Shown here: positions 17,484 through 25,734 of the stretch, piece by piece
How the letters are laid out: every line of letters begins with the position of its first letter
Numbering within the stretch: position 1 is the first letter of the stretch
Assembly (NCBI GenBank): GCA_902530325.1
Contig: CACAAB010000013.1
Location: 1-38,044, forward strand
Origin: an uncultured SAR116 cluster alpha proteobacterium
GTDB taxonomy: Bacteria; Pseudomonadota; Alphaproteobacteria; Puniceispirillales; Marisalimonadaceae
Length of the DNA: 38,044 bases
Direction: 5' to 3'
The notes under the pieces: model-generated
Databases searched by the model: none
Seen by the model: only the letters and a program-made list of their open reading frames with translations
Told to the model about the DNA's origin: nothing
Translations under genes and position numbers: made by a program

Positions 17484-18016
17484 TGGAATTTTTTAATAAT
17501 TTATATTTTAATGGAATTGATATATTAGTTTTTTCTGTTGTTCTTACATCATGCATAGTGGCTACTTTTAGAGGTTTCGTTAAAGAATTATTTAGTATTA
17601 TTTCCTGGATTTTGTCTTTAATGATAGGATTTAACTTCTTTGAAAACTTTAAAATAAAACTTTTAGAACATATATCAGAAGAAATAATTGTTGATTTCCT
17701 TGCTTTTGGTTTTCCATTTTTGGCAACTTTAATTTTTTCTAGTATTATATCTAGCTGGTTATCACCTAAATTTGATGTTAATGGGGTATTAGTTTTTGAT
17801 AAAATTATTGGGTTTGTCTTTGGTGCTTTGAGGGGTTTTTTAATAATCATTTTATTATATTTAGGATTTTTATACTTAATAGGTAAAGATAAAAAATTAC
17901 CTGACAGCCTACTTGAAGCATATTCATTTAAATACATAAATTTTTCTTCAGAATTGTTAATAAAAATTTTTAATAAAAAAGATTTAACATCTAATTATGA
18001 TGAGAAAAAATTGTAA
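17483..18016 (+). CDS. cvpA: CvpA family membrane protein
   Basis: Polytopic inner-membrane protein of the colicin V production family. In enterobacteria it is needed for colicin V export, and its basic role is still unclear. It has 177 residues and four hydrophobic helices (about 10-30, 33-50, 70-92 and 110-132). The opening 'GIDILVFSVVLTSCIVATFRGFVKELFSIISWI' fits the family signature G-x-x-R-G-F-x-x-E. Its location directly before purF is one of the most conserved features of the family. The ATG overlaps the radA stop (TGATG). Confidence 0.9.
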   Translation: MEFFNNLYFNGIDILVFSVVLTSCIVATFRGFVKELFSIISWILSLMIGFNFFENFKIKLLEHISEEIIVDFLAFGFPFLATLIFSSIISSWLSPKFDVNGVLVFDKIIGFVFGALRGFLIIILLYLGFLYLIGKDKKLPDSLLEAYSFKYINFSSELLIKIFNKKDLTSNYDEKKL

Positions 18017-18041
18017 AATAATCAAATCCTTGGAAAATGTA

Positions 18042-19466
18042 ATGTACTGTAAAATAACTGATAAGTTTAAAGATGAATGTGGAGTGTTTGGTATATTTGG
18101 AACCGAAGAAGCTTCTGTTCTTACCACATTAGGACTTCATTCACTTCAACATAGAGGTCAAGAAGGCGCAGGAATAGTAAGCTTTGATGGCAACTCATTT
18201 CATTCAGTACGTAAACAAGGTTTGGTAGGAGATAATTTCAATAATAAGAGTATCTTATCTCAACTTCCAGGTAAAACAGCTATTGGACATGTAAGATATT
18301 CTACAACTGGTGAGTCTAAGCCTGAAAACCTACAACCACTATTTGCAAATTTAGCAATTGGTGGCTTTGCATGTGCCCATAATGGAAATTTAACAAATAC
18401 TTATACAATTAAAAAACAGTTAGTTGAAAGTGGGTCTATATTCCAAACCTCATCTGATACAGAAATTATTCTTCAATTAGTTGCTAGATCACAAAAGAAA
18501 AAAATTATTGATAAATTAATTGACGCACTTAATAAAATTAAGGGAGCCTATTCACTAGTAATTTTAACGAATAAAAAACTTATTGGAGTAAGAGACCCTT
18601 TTGGTATTAGACCATTAGTTTTAGGTAATAAAGATGGTTCTTCTGTCTTAGCTTCAGAAACTTGTGCCCTCGATATGATTGGAGCAAAATATGTTCGTGA
18701 TATAGAAAATGGCGAAATAATTGTAATAACTGAAAATGGTATAGAATCTATTAAACCATTTAAAAAAATTCCAGAAAGACCTTGTATATTTGAAAGAATT
18801 TATTTTGCAAGCCCTGATAGTATAGTTGGAAATAAAACAGTTTATACCTATAGAAAAGCTCTTGGTGAACAATTAGCAATTGAAAATAATCTGGTTGCAG
18901 ACGTAGTTGTGCCAATACCTGATTCAGGCGTTTCAGCAGCCATTGGATTTTCACAAAGATCAGGGATCCCGTTTGAGCTTGGCATAATCAGAAGTCATTA
19001 TGTTGGTCGTACATTTATTGAGCCCTCCCAAACTATAAGACAATTTGGTGTAAAACTTAAGCATAGTGTGAATAGATCATGTATTGAAAATAAAAAAGTT
19101 ATTTTGATTGATGATTCAATAGTCCGCGGAACAACTGCAAGTAAAATTGTTAGAATGGTTTATGAGGCTGGTGCAAAAGAAGTACATTTAGGCATTTCAT
19201 GTCCTCCAATCAAGCACCCAGATTTCTATGGTATTGACACACCAAATTATAGTCAATTAATTGCCTCACAGTCTAATTTAGAAGAGATGACAAAATTAGT
19301 AGGTGCTAAGTCATTATTTTTCCTTTCTTTAACTGGGACTTATAAGGCTATGGATTGTGAAGAAAGAAACCCTAAAGCCCCTCAGTTTACTGATCACTGT
19401 TTTACTGGTGAATACCCTATAGATGTTTCTGAAATATTAAAAATTAATAGAATTGTAAATGAATAA
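18042..19466 (+). CDS. purF: Amidophosphoribosyltransferase
   Basis: First committed enzyme of purine synthesis, making phosphoribosylamine from PRPP and glutamine. Counting from the ATG at 18042 gives 474 residues and a 12-residue propeptide before the nucleophile cysteine in 'DECGVFGIFG'. The glutaminase half includes 'SLQHRGQEGAG' and 'GHVRYSTTG'. The phosphoribosyltransferase half includes the PRPP loop 'VILIDDSIVRGTT'. An ATG at 17997 would add 15 residues but overlaps cvpA. The ATG at 18042 lies after the cvpA stop with GGA 7 bases upstream, so I prefer it. Four cysteines near the end ('MDCEERN...DHCF') may be remnants of an iron-sulfur site. Confidence 0.96.
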   Translation: MYCKITDKFKDECGVFGIFGTEEASVLTTLGLHSLQHRGQEGAGIVSFDGNSFHSVRKQGLVGDNFNNKSILSQLPGKTAIGHVRYSTTGESKPENLQPLFANLAIGGFACAHNGNLTNTYTIKKQLVESGSIFQTSSDTEIILQLVARSQKKKIIDKLIDALNKIKGAYSLVILTNKKLIGVRDPFGIRPLVLGNKDGSSVLASETCALDMIGAKYVRDIENGEIIVITENGIESIKPFKKIPERPCIFERIYFASPDSIVGNKTVYTYRKALGEQLAIENNLVADVVVPIPDSGVSAAIGFSQRSGIPFELGIIRSHYVGRTFIEPSQTIRQFGVKLKHSVNRSCIENKKVILIDDSIVRGTTASKIVRMVYEAGAKEVHLGISCPPIKHPDFYGIDTPNYSQLIASQSNLEEMTKLVGAKSLFFLSLTGTYKAMDCEERNPKAPQFTDHCFTGEYPIDVSEILKINRIVNE

Positions 19467-20157
19467 TAATAAGAAAATAGCTCTTATAACTGGTGCAGCA
19501 AGTGGGATTGGAGCTGAGATAGCAAAAGTACTTGCAAGAAAATACCATGTAGTCATTACTGGAAAATCTCTCTCTAGTCTTAAAAATACAGAAAATTTTA
19601 TTCTTGAAAATGAGGGTTCTTGCACTTTAGTCGAACTAAACATGAATGATTTTACTGGAATTGACAAGTTAGGTTTAGAAATATTTAGAAGATGGAAAAC
19701 ATTAGACATTCTAATAGCAAACGCAGCAATTCTAGGAACTTTAAGTCCTTTACATCATCAAAGTACTGAGGAGTTCATTGACGTTTTAAACGTAAATTTA
19801 ATAAGTAATCATAGACTAATTCGATCAATGGACCCGTTGTTAAAAAATAGTAGCAAACCAATTGCGTCTTTTTTGTCATCATCTGTAGCTATTGAAGCAA
19901 GACCTTTTTGGGGTGCTTATGCTGTATCTAAAGCATCACTTCAACATATGGTTAAAATATGGTCTATGGAAAATAAAAACAACAATTTATCTATATCTAT
20001 AATTAATCCTGGAAAAACAAATACAAAAATGAGAAAGAAAGCTATGCCTGGTGAAAATGAACAAGATCTTCAAAATCCAAAAGAAGTAGCAAATAAAATA
20101 GAAAAAATAATTACTTCAAATAAGATTTATAAAGGTGACGTAATTGATCTAATTTAA
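19459..20157 (+). CDS. Short-chain dehydrogenase/reductase
   Basis: NAD(P)-dependent oxidoreductase of the classical SDR family, substrate unknown. It has 232 residues, slightly short. The cofactor loop 'TGAASGIG' is at 11-18, 'NAA' at 88-90, the serine cluster at 140-142, and the catalytic Tyr154/Lys158 in 'YAVSK'. 'NPGKTNTKM' follows in the usual place. It starts 8 bp inside purF, so it is translationally coupled to it. An SDR gene after purF recurs in Alphaproteobacteria, but I know of no proven link to purine metabolism. It converges on the next gene with 11 bp between the stop codons. Confidence 0.88.
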   Translation: MNNNKKIALITGAASGIGAEIAKVLARKYHVVITGKSLSSLKNTENFILENEGSCTLVELNMNDFTGIDKLGLEIFRRWKTLDILIANAAILGTLSPLHHQSTEEFIDVLNVNLISNHRLIRSMDPLLKNSSKPIASFLSSSVAIEARPFWGAYAVSKASLQHMVKIWSMENKNNNLSISIINPGKTNTKMRKKAMPGENEQDLQNPKEVANKIEKIITSNKIYKGDVIDLI

Positions 20158-20168
20158 TTTAAATTATA

Positions 20169-20876
20169 TTAGTCTTCTAATATCACTGGTTCTAAATATG
20201 AATAATAAAAATCAACTTTTTTATCAAACTTTCTAGCTATTTCTTGAGCTTCCTTTTCACTTCTGGCACAAAAGCTTAGACTTAACCTATAATTATTTAG
20301 TCTATGAAAAAACCTCAAAAGGTCTATCTGATTGTTTCCTACATACCATGACTTCAAAATCCAACCTATAAAAAATAACCATGGACTAATCATAAAAAGT
20401 GAGAAATAAAAAACTAAAGTAATATAAAAATAAATCCACAATCTATTATGTAACATCCATAATGGCGGTGCAATACTAGCTAATATTGATGGAGCAGTAT
20501 TAAGTAAAATAGCGACAGTGCTAGGTTTTTTAAAAACTTCATATAAAAAATAAAATTCATCTTGTTGAAAATGATCGTTTATATTGAAATTTTTTAACTC
20601 GGGTATTTTTTCAACTGTTACACTTTCACAAATTACTCCTAGAGGACCATAAATATGAGTATTAAAAAAAAATCCTTCTCTAAACAAAGTAATTATTCTT
20701 TTTTCTTTTATTTCACTTAATTCTTTAGACAATTCGTCATAACTTTTGTTAACCAATTCACCATTAAGAGCTACAATCACATCATCTTCTTTAAGCTTCA
20801 TATTAAATGCATTTGAAGAATTTCTAATAGATTTTATTTGTAAAAATGATTTTTCAATAATACTTTCTTCAGTCAT
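20169..20876 (-). CDS. Membrane protein with PDZ-like N-terminus and DUF2628-like hydrophobic region
   Basis: Function unknown; 235 residues. Residues about 10-70 resemble a PDZ domain ('LKEDDVIVALNGELVNKSYDELSKEL', then 'RIITLFREG'), the peptide-binding module of many envelope and protease proteins. A hydrophobic stretch (about 120-180) holds 'LNTAPSILASIAPPLWMLHNRLW' and a second helix. It resembles the DUF2628 family of small membrane proteins, where a Pro-Pro-Leu-Trp-like turn precedes 'LxxRxW'. The C-terminal part from about 190 is soluble. It ends the minus-strand run downstream of flhB, 30 bp after the coiled-coil gene. Its place in the flagellar transcript is inferred from strand and spacing. 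Both domain calls are resemblances, not certain matches. Confidence 0.6.
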   Translation of the reverse strand: MTEESIIEKSFLQIKSIRNSSNAFNMKLKEDDVIVALNGELVNKSYDELSKELSEIKEKRIITLFREGFFFNTHIYGPLGVICESVTVEKIPELKNFNINDHFQQDEFYFLYEVFKKPSTVAILLNTAPSILASIAPPLWMLHNRLWIYFYITLVFYFSLFMISPWLFFIGWILKSWYVGNNQIDLLRFFHRLNNYRLSLSFCARSEKEAQEIARKFDKKVDFYYSYLEPVILED

Positions 20877-20906
20877 TTATTCAAACTCATGATATTAAAA
20901 TTTAGA

Positions 20907-21620
20907 TTATGGATATTTAATCCTACTAGTTTTATCTGCAATTTTACTTAAAACATTATTATTTTGCTTTAAAAGCTTTGAAATTTGTTGTGCTTGTATA
21001 GCCTGGTTAGCTACGATTTGTTTATAGATAGCTTTATTACTGATTTGTTGAATAGCCTTAGAAATAGACTTGTTATTAGATTTATTCAACTTTTCTATAT
21101 TTGAAGTAAGTTTATTATTATTTTCTATACTTGCTTGAGAGTTTTTATTCAATTCATTTACAAGTGTATTTGTAATTAACTGTAATTCTGCAACTGTGTT
21201 TTCGTTGGATGTTTGAACTCTTTTTTCTATTTTATCAAGAGTTACAACTAATTTTTTGTTAATTTCAAGTAAATCACCTTGTTTTTTTATAGCAATATCT
21301 AGATTTTTCAATGAGGCGTTTACCCCATCAACGTTTTCTGCAAAGACGACTAGTGCTTCCCTACTTGTCTCTGTCATATTTGTCAATTTATCTGAGGATT
21401 GCATAAATAAAAAGGCACTAACAACTATCACGACTAAACCTGATATAATAGATGATAAAAATACGATTGTTGTATATTTATGAATTTGTTTCACCTTAGC
21501 CTCCAATTTTTCGTGCGCTTTTTTAACTTTGTTATATTCTGACGTTACATCAGTTGCTGCATCTGCTGCGTCTAAAGCTAATTTGATGCTCTCTTGAACA
21601 GCTTCCATTTTAGTATCCAT
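20907..21620 (-). CDS. Unrecognised single-pass membrane coiled-coil protein
   Basis: I do not recognise this 237-residue protein. A short cytoplasmic part (1-48, helical and charged) precedes one transmembrane helix at about 50-73. The remaining 160 residues are rich in Asn, Lys, Ser, Gln and Ile with heptad-like spacing, suggesting a long coiled coil ('LKNLDIAIKKQGDLLEINKK', 'IEKLNKSNNKSISKAIQQIS'). No catalytic motif is visible. The start has AGGA 8 bases upstream. It lies between the four-cysteine protein and the PDZ-like protein, all on the flagellar strand. The topology recalls methyl-accepting or tethering proteins but lacks any signalling motif. Confidence 0.7.
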   Translation of the reverse strand: MDTKMEAVQESIKLALDAADAATDVTSEYNKVKKAHEKLEAKVKQIHKYTTIVFLSSIISGLVVIVVSAFLFMQSSDKLTNMTETSREALVVFAENVDGVNASLKNLDIAIKKQGDLLEINKKLVVTLDKIEKRVQTSNENTVAELQLITNTLVNELNKNSQASIENNNKLTSNIEKLNKSNNKSISKAIQQISNKAIYKQIVANQAIQAQQISKLLKQNNNVLSKIADKTSRIKYP

Positions 21621-21662
21621 TTTATTTTTCCTATAGTTTTAAAATAAATAAATATAAAATCA

Positions 21663-21851
21663 TTAATCTTTCTCTTTTTTATATGCACATTCCATACCAG
21701 TTGTACTAAACACTTCTAAGGATGGTACAAATTTAGAAATAAAACCAAACTTTTTGCATCCCCAAGGCCTTTGTTTTCTATGAGTAATGAAGAAATAGTT
21801 ACATCCATGGCAAGTTACTCTTTTATTATTTTTTTTAATATTCTTTATCAC
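21663..21851 (-). CDS. Small four-cysteine (zinc-ribbon-like) protein
   Basis: A 62-residue basic protein with Cys14 and Cys17 (Cys-x-x-Cys), Cys32 and Cys55, which look like a metal-binding site. The pattern Cys-His-Gly-Cys-x-Tyr-Phe-Phe-Ile-Thr, then Pro-x-Gly-Cys, Phe-Gly-Phe, Pro-Ser-x-x-Val and Ser-x-x-Gly-x-x-Cys resembles a family of small proteins I recall from other proteobacteria, sometimes mislabelled as uracil-DNA glycosylase. That recollection cannot be checked here. The start is a GTG at 21849-21851 with no good ribosome binding site, 11 bp after the stop of the upstream gene, so coupled translation is likely. The dense motif conservation argues that this is a real gene despite its size. 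Confidence 0.75.
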   Translation of the reverse strand: MIKNIKKNNKRVTCHGCNYFFITHRKQRPWGCKKFGFISKFVPSLEVFSTTGMECAYKKEKD

Positions 21852-21862
21852 GACAAAAAACT

Positions 21863-22087
21863 TTATTTTTTATTTTTATTTTTAAATTCAATTAATCCAT
21901 ATATTAATTCAGCAATTTTAAATCTAAAGGCCCCTAAAACGGCTGTAAAACCAAAAAACCAATATAATGCAGCACTTGAAACATTACCTTCTTCACGTAA
22001 AGAACTTGCTTCAAAATGACATAAAAGAGCAGACCAAATAAACATTGCAGTAATAATTATTTGTCCGAATGTTTTTCTTTTCTTCAA
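21863..22087 (-). CDS. Small two-helix membrane protein downstream of flhB
   Basis: A 74-residue protein with two hydrophobic segments (about 8-25 and 38-55) separated by an acidic loop 'EASSLREEGN' and a basic C-terminus. I do not recognise a family. The start is a TTG at 22085-22087, preceded by GGTGAT; a nearby ATG is in a frame that stops at once. It begins 15 bp after flhB and is followed by the four-cysteine gene, so it belongs to the fliO-flhB transcription unit. It may be a membrane accessory to the export apparatus, but only its position supports that. Confidence 0.6.
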   Translation of the reverse strand: MKKRKTFGQIIITAMFIWSALLCHFEASSLREEGNVSSAALYWFFGFTAVLGAFRFKIAELIYGLIEFKNKNKK

Positions 22088-22102
22088 ATTATCACCATAA
22101 TT

Positions 22103-23248
22103 TTATTTAATTGTTTTTCCATATTCATCAAAACTCATATTTTCAGGTATTTCAAATTCAGGATAATCAGTTTCCTCTCCTCTTTCAATTTTAAAGATAT
22201 AAGCTAATACTGAAGCAACAGCTGAATAGAGATTTTCAGAAATTTCCTTTCCTATTTCTCCTGTAAAGTAAAGAGCCCTAGCAAGTAAAGGACTTTGAAA
22301 AACTGTAACTTTATTTACATCAGCTAATTTTATTATTTTCTCCGCTATCATTCCTCTTCCCATGGCTAAAATTGTTGGAGCGCTTTGTGATCCAACTTCG
22401 TATTTTATTGCAACTGCAAAATGAGTTGGGTTAGTGATTACAGCTGAAGCATTTTTTACATCATCTAATGCAGCAGATTGAGTGGCAGCTCTATTTGCAA
22501 TTTCATTTTGTAATCTTCTAATTTTTTGTTTAACCTCAGGTGATCCGTCTGTATCTTTATGCTCGTCTTTTACTTCTTTAATTGTCATTTTTAATTTTTC
22601 TACATGCTGGTATTTTTGCCAAATAAAATCAAAAATTGCTATAAAACCTAAAACAATTAAAAGTGCTATTGTGAGTTTAGGGAAGTTATAAAGTAAATTT
22701 GATAAAGCTGAATATAAATTACGTTCAGATAAATTTATTATATCATTCAAACTAAAATATATCACAAAGAACGTTATTCCCCCTAATAAGCCAACTTTGA
22801 ATAAAGACTTAATAAGTTCAAACAAACCTTTAGAAGAAAATATTCTTTTTAAACCTGATAATAAGTTAATTCTATTTGATTTGAATTGAAAAGCTTTTGG
22901 AGCAAAATTAATACCTCCGACAGACATTTGTGTTATTAAAATAATTAATATTAATGGGATACCAATAATTAGAGTTATATTTATTACATATTTGATCAAT
23001 TTATTCATACCATATGCAGGAGAAATATTTATTATATAATCAAGATCAAATAAGAAAAATGTCTTCCAAATAGCTAAAAAATCCCTGGCGAAAAAAGGTA
23101 TTAAGGATAGAACCACTAAACCCATTATTAATGATGTAAATACAAACATTTCTTTAGATGACAATACTTGGCCATCCTCCGCTGCTTTATCTAATTTTCT
23201 TTGGGATGGCTCTTCGGTTTTATCTTGTGAGTTATCTTCTTCAGCCAT
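22103..23248 (-). CDS. flhB: Flagellar export switch protein FlhB
   Basis: Inner-membrane component of the flagellar type III export gate that changes substrate specificity from rod/hook to filament proteins. It has 381 residues from the ATG at 23248. That start is chosen because the family begins 'MAE...DKTEEPS', with GAAGGA just upstream, and it lies 1 bp after the fliR stop. Thirteen further in-frame residues are possible upstream but do not fit the family. Four transmembrane helices are followed by a cytoplasmic domain with the self-cleavage motif Asn-Pro-Thr-His (273-276). 'VAIKYE' and 'LARALY' come after it. The C-terminus is full length, with an acidic 'ERGEETDYPEFEIPENMSFDE' tail region. 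Confidence 0.96.
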   Translation of the reverse strand: MAEEDNSQDKTEEPSQRKLDKAAEDGQVLSSKEMFVFTSLIMGLVVLSLIPFFARDFLAIWKTFFLFDLDYIINISPAYGMNKLIKYVINITLIIGIPLILIILITQMSVGGINFAPKAFQFKSNRINLLSGLKRIFSSKGLFELIKSLFKVGLLGGITFFVIYFSLNDIINLSERNLYSALSNLLYNFPKLTIALLIVLGFIAIFDFIWQKYQHVEKLKMTIKEVKDEHKDTDGSPEVKQKIRRLQNEIANRAATQSAALDDVKNASAVITNPTHFAVAIKYEVGSQSAPTILAMGRGMIAEKIIKLADVNKVTVFQSPLLARALYFTGEIGKEISENLYSAVASVLAYIFKIERGEETDYPEFEIPENMSFDEYGKTIK

Positions 23249-23249
23249 T

Positions 23250-24065
23250 TTATGGACTTCCTTCTTTGTAGGAATTAAGAACTTCATCTATTAAATTAAT
23301 TGCCATAGCCGTCAAATCAGAAAAAGCATTTGAAATAGGTACAACCCCCAAATACAAAAAGATAAAAACACTAATAAGAGCAATTGGGAAACCAAATGAA
23401 AAAAGATTTAGTGATGGGGCAGACCGGGTAATTATACCTATAGAGCACTGTATTAATAATAATCCACCCACAATTGGTAAACTTATCAAAGCAGCTAGGT
23501 ACAACATTTCTCCAAATGTATTTACAGCAATATTACTTACCTCAGAAAAATTAAGAATTAGACCTATTGGTAGGTAAACATAACTTTCTATAAGTAATTT
23601 AAGTAAGTACAAATGACCGTCTAATGATAAAAAACAAGATATAAGAAATAAAGTTAAGACTGTACTTAAGACAAGTGTTTGTCCTCCAGATTGTGGATCA
23701 ATCATGCTGGACATTGATAATCCTGCTGTCGAAGCTATTTTCTCACCCGCAACTGCTGCTGCAGAAAAAATTATATTTAAAATTAAACCTACCGAAAGTC
23801 CTATGCCTACTTCAGATAAGATAAGTAAAAATAAATTAAATCCTTGCATATCTTGAATATCTGGCACTTTCACAACGGGAAATAAGAATGCAGTTAAACT
23901 TATACTTGCAATAATTCTTACCTGTAAGGGTATTCCTCCTAATGAAAAAAATGGTGCACTAATTAAAAAAGAAGAAATACGAAGAGATGCTACAAAAAAA
24001 ATTACCATGTACTGATACAAATTAAATAAATTAATGCCTGGTAAAGCAAATTCTATCCCATTCAT
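23250..24065 (-). CDS. fliR: Flagellar export gate protein FliR
   Basis: Inner-membrane subunit that joins FliP and FliQ in the helical export gate at the centre of the MS ring. It has 271 residues with about six hydrophobic segments. 'MVIFFVASLRISSFLISAPFFSLGGIPLQVRI' (21-52) and 'MSSMIDPQSGGQ' (about 117-128) are family landmarks, as is the C-terminal 'RSAPSLNLFSFGFPI'. It follows fliQ by 18 bp and is separated from flhB by one base. Confidence 0.96.
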   Translation of the reverse strand: MNGIEFALPGINLFNLYQYMVIFFVASLRISSFLISAPFFSLGGIPLQVRIIASISLTAFLFPVVKVPDIQDMQGFNLFLLILSEVGIGLSVGLILNIIFSAAAVAGEKIASTAGLSMSSMIDPQSGGQTLVLSTVLTLFLISCFLSLDGHLYLLKLLIESYVYLPIGLILNFSEVSNIAVNTFGEMLYLAALISLPIVGGLLLIQCSIGIITRSAPSLNLFSFGFPIALISVFIFLYLGVVPISNAFSDLTAMAINLIDEVLNSYKEGSP

Positions 24066-24083
24066 GACAAACTTCTTTCGTGT

Positions 24084-24356
24084 TTAATTTTGACCCACTC
24101 CAGCAACTTGATCAAAAATAAAATTAAAGTAATCAACAAGTCCCATCATAAAAAAATTACCTAATATTCCTATACCTAACATTACTACAATAACTTTAGG
24201 CACAAAGCTAAGTGTCATTTCATTGATTGATGTCGCAGCTTGAATAATACCTATCAAAAGACCTATTCCGAGTGCTAAAGCTAAAATAGGACCAGAAACA
24301 AGCAAAACCTGATAAAATGCCATACTTAACATACTTATATTTTCATCAAAGTTCAT
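24084..24356 (-). CDS. fliQ: Flagellar export gate protein FliQ
   Basis: Small inner-membrane export gate subunit with two transmembrane helices (about 12-38 and 47-75). It has 90 residues from the ATG at 24356, the usual family length. AGGA lies 8 bases upstream of that start, 4 bp after the fliP stop. An earlier ATG at 24374 would add six residues overlapping fliP and is less likely. 'GLLIGIIQAATSINEMTLSFVPK' is the highly conserved central loop. Confidence 0.96.
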   Translation of the reverse strand: MNFDENISMLSMAFYQVLLVSGPILALALGIGLLIGIIQAATSINEMTLSFVPKVIVVMLGIGILGNFFMMGLVDYFNFIFDQVAGVGQN

Positions 24357-24360
24357 TCTT

Positions 24361-25203
24361 TTATCCTGCCGCAAATGTGCTTACAAGGGATCCAACTGTC
24401 ATGCTCCATCCATCAACTAAAACAAATAATAATAATTTAAATGGCAATGCTACTAACATTGGTGACAACATCATCATTCCAAGTGACATTAAAATAGATG
24501 AAATCACCATATCAATTACTAAGAAAGGTAAAAATAAAAGGAAACCAATTTGAAACGCTGTTTTAAGCTCACTAGTCATAAAAGCTGGCAGAGCTATTCT
24601 GAAAGGTATCTCAGAAACTTTATCAAATTTTTCTAGGCCAGCTAATTCAGTAAACATTATTAAGTCAGTTTTCCTTGTATTTTTTACCATAAATTGTTTC
24701 ATTTCAGCACTGGCAGTTTCAATAGCTTGTTCTGCTGGTAAACTTTCTTCCATGTATGGTACTGCAGCATTCTCATAAACTTTATTAAAGGTTGGAGCCA
24801 TAATAAAAAAAGTCAAAAATAGAGATATTGCTATTAAGACTTGATTAGGCGGTGTCTGTTGTGTACCTAAAGCTTGACGAAGAATTGACATTACAATTAT
24901 TATCCTTGTGAAACTAGTCATACCAAGTACTAAAGAAGGTAAAACTGTCAAGGCAGTCATTAACAACAAAATTTGTAATGGAAATGAATATTCAGTTGTA
25001 TCACCGTTAGTTGATACATTTAATGCAGGAAAACCAGAAGCTATAGGGTCACCTATTGCTTTTACAGGAAGCCCGCTTATAAAAATTAAAAAAATAAAAA
25101 AAGAGAATTTTTTTAAGAAATAAATTAATTTTTTATAAATTTCTTCTTTAGGATTAACAAAATCAAATCTGTTTAATGGTTGTGGACAAATTGCTCTACG
25201 CAT
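24361..25203 (-). CDS. fliP: Flagellar export gate protein FliP
   Basis: Core inner-membrane export gate subunit forming the pore with FliQ and FliR. It has 280 residues from the ATG at 25203, which has AAAGGTG 8 bases upstream; a GTG at 25212 is possible but overlaps that site. An N-terminal hydrophobic segment (about 28-48) acts as a signal peptide. The conserved 'LVLGMTSFTRIIIVMSILRQALGTQQTPPNQVLI' and the late 'LPFLVIDMVISSILMSLGMMMLSPMLVALPFKLLLFVLVDGW' regions are clear. It overlaps the end of fliO by 8 bp. Confidence 0.97.
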   Translation of the reverse strand: MRRAICPQPLNRFDFVNPKEEIYKKLIYFLKKFSFFIFLIFISGLPVKAIGDPIASGFPALNVSTNGDTTEYSFPLQILLLMTALTVLPSLVLGMTSFTRIIIVMSILRQALGTQQTPPNQVLIAISLFLTFFIMAPTFNKVYENAAVPYMEESLPAEQAIETASAEMKQFMVKNTRKTDLIMFTELAGLEKFDKVSEIPFRIALPAFMTSELKTAFQIGFLLFLPFLVIDMVISSILMSLGMMMLSPMLVALPFKLLLFVLVDGWSMTVGSLVSTFAAG

Positions 25204-25627
25204 TTTTATCACCTTTTTTATGAGCTGTTAGCAAATCTGAAATATTTACATGTTCAAGAGGTTTTGAAACTTTAGATTTTTCGCTAATAATTTTACCTTG
25301 TTTAAGGATATTTTTAGGCGCTAATTTATCTGTGTTAATTTGATTTGGACTTCTTTCACTTACATCAATATTATTAATTTGTGTAAGCGAACCCCTTCCA
25401 GATTTATGACCTACGAAGAAAAATTTTTCTTCTCCAACTTTGAAAATATAGGCTAGAAATCCATTGTTGAGAGGCATTTGATTTATTACCTCAAGATTAC
25501 TTTCTCTTTTAATAATTTTTTTAAGATGTCCACTTTTTTTCTTAATAAGAATAGCAATAACACCTAGTATTAGTAAAAATGAAATAGTTACAATTACTGT
25601 AGTAAAATCTGGAACTGATTGTGACAT
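25196..25627 (-). CDS. fliO: Flagellar assembly protein FliO
   Basis: Small bitopic membrane protein that helps FliP oligomerise. It has 143 residues: one transmembrane helix (about 8-28), a short beta region ('LEVINQMPLNNGFLAYIFKVGEEKFFFVG', about 45-73) and a basic, disordered tail. Sequence conservation in this family is weak, so the call rests on topology, the 'G..k..lvg' strand and the location directly before fliP. It is the first gene of a transcription unit headed by a sigma-54 promoter 32 bases upstream. Confidence 0.88.
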   Translation of the reverse strand: MSQSVPDFTTVIVTISFLLILGVIAILIKKKSGHLKKIIKRESNLEVINQMPLNNGFLAYIFKVGEEKFFFVGHKSGRGSLTQINNIDVSERSPNQINTDKLAPKNILKQGKIISEKSKVSKPLEHVNISDLLTAHKKGDKNA

Positions 25628-25658
25628 TTAAGACTTCCTTAATTTTTAACATTAGGAA

Positions 25659-25673
25659 GCAAGAAAGATGCCA
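25659..25673 (-). promoter_or_regulatory. Sigma-54 promoter of fliOPQR-flhB
   Basis: On the minus strand this reads TGGCATC-TTTC-TTGC. The -24 GG and -12 GC dinucleotides have exactly ten bases between them, close to the consensus TGGCAC-N5-TTGC. It lies in the 107 bp gap between fliN and fliO, the longest gap within the flagellar block. The expected start site would be near 25647, leaving a leader of about 20 bases before the fliO ATG. It shares TTTGGCA, TTCTTGCTTC and spacing with the promoter at 36327. Confidence 0.85.
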
Positions 25674-25734
25674 AATTTAAAAAAGGGTTAAGTTATTGTT
25701 TCTAATAATATTTTTGGTGTCAATTTTTTGAAAA

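Noticed and set aside
17461..17937. 158-codon open frame on the minus strand
   Set aside because: It is fully antisense to cvpA, Lys/Asn/Ile-rich without motifs, and explained by the AT-rich complement of a hydrophobic gene.
17997..18041. Longer N-terminus for PurF
   Set aside because: It would overlap cvpA by 20 bp and give a 27-residue propeptide; the ATG at 18042 has a site upstream and leaves a normal short propeptide before the catalytic cysteine.
21771..22019. Plus-strand frame opposite the two small genes after flhB
   Set aside because: The minus-strand products have better features (ordered cysteines, two hydrophobic helices) and fit the operon direction; the plus-strand product has none.
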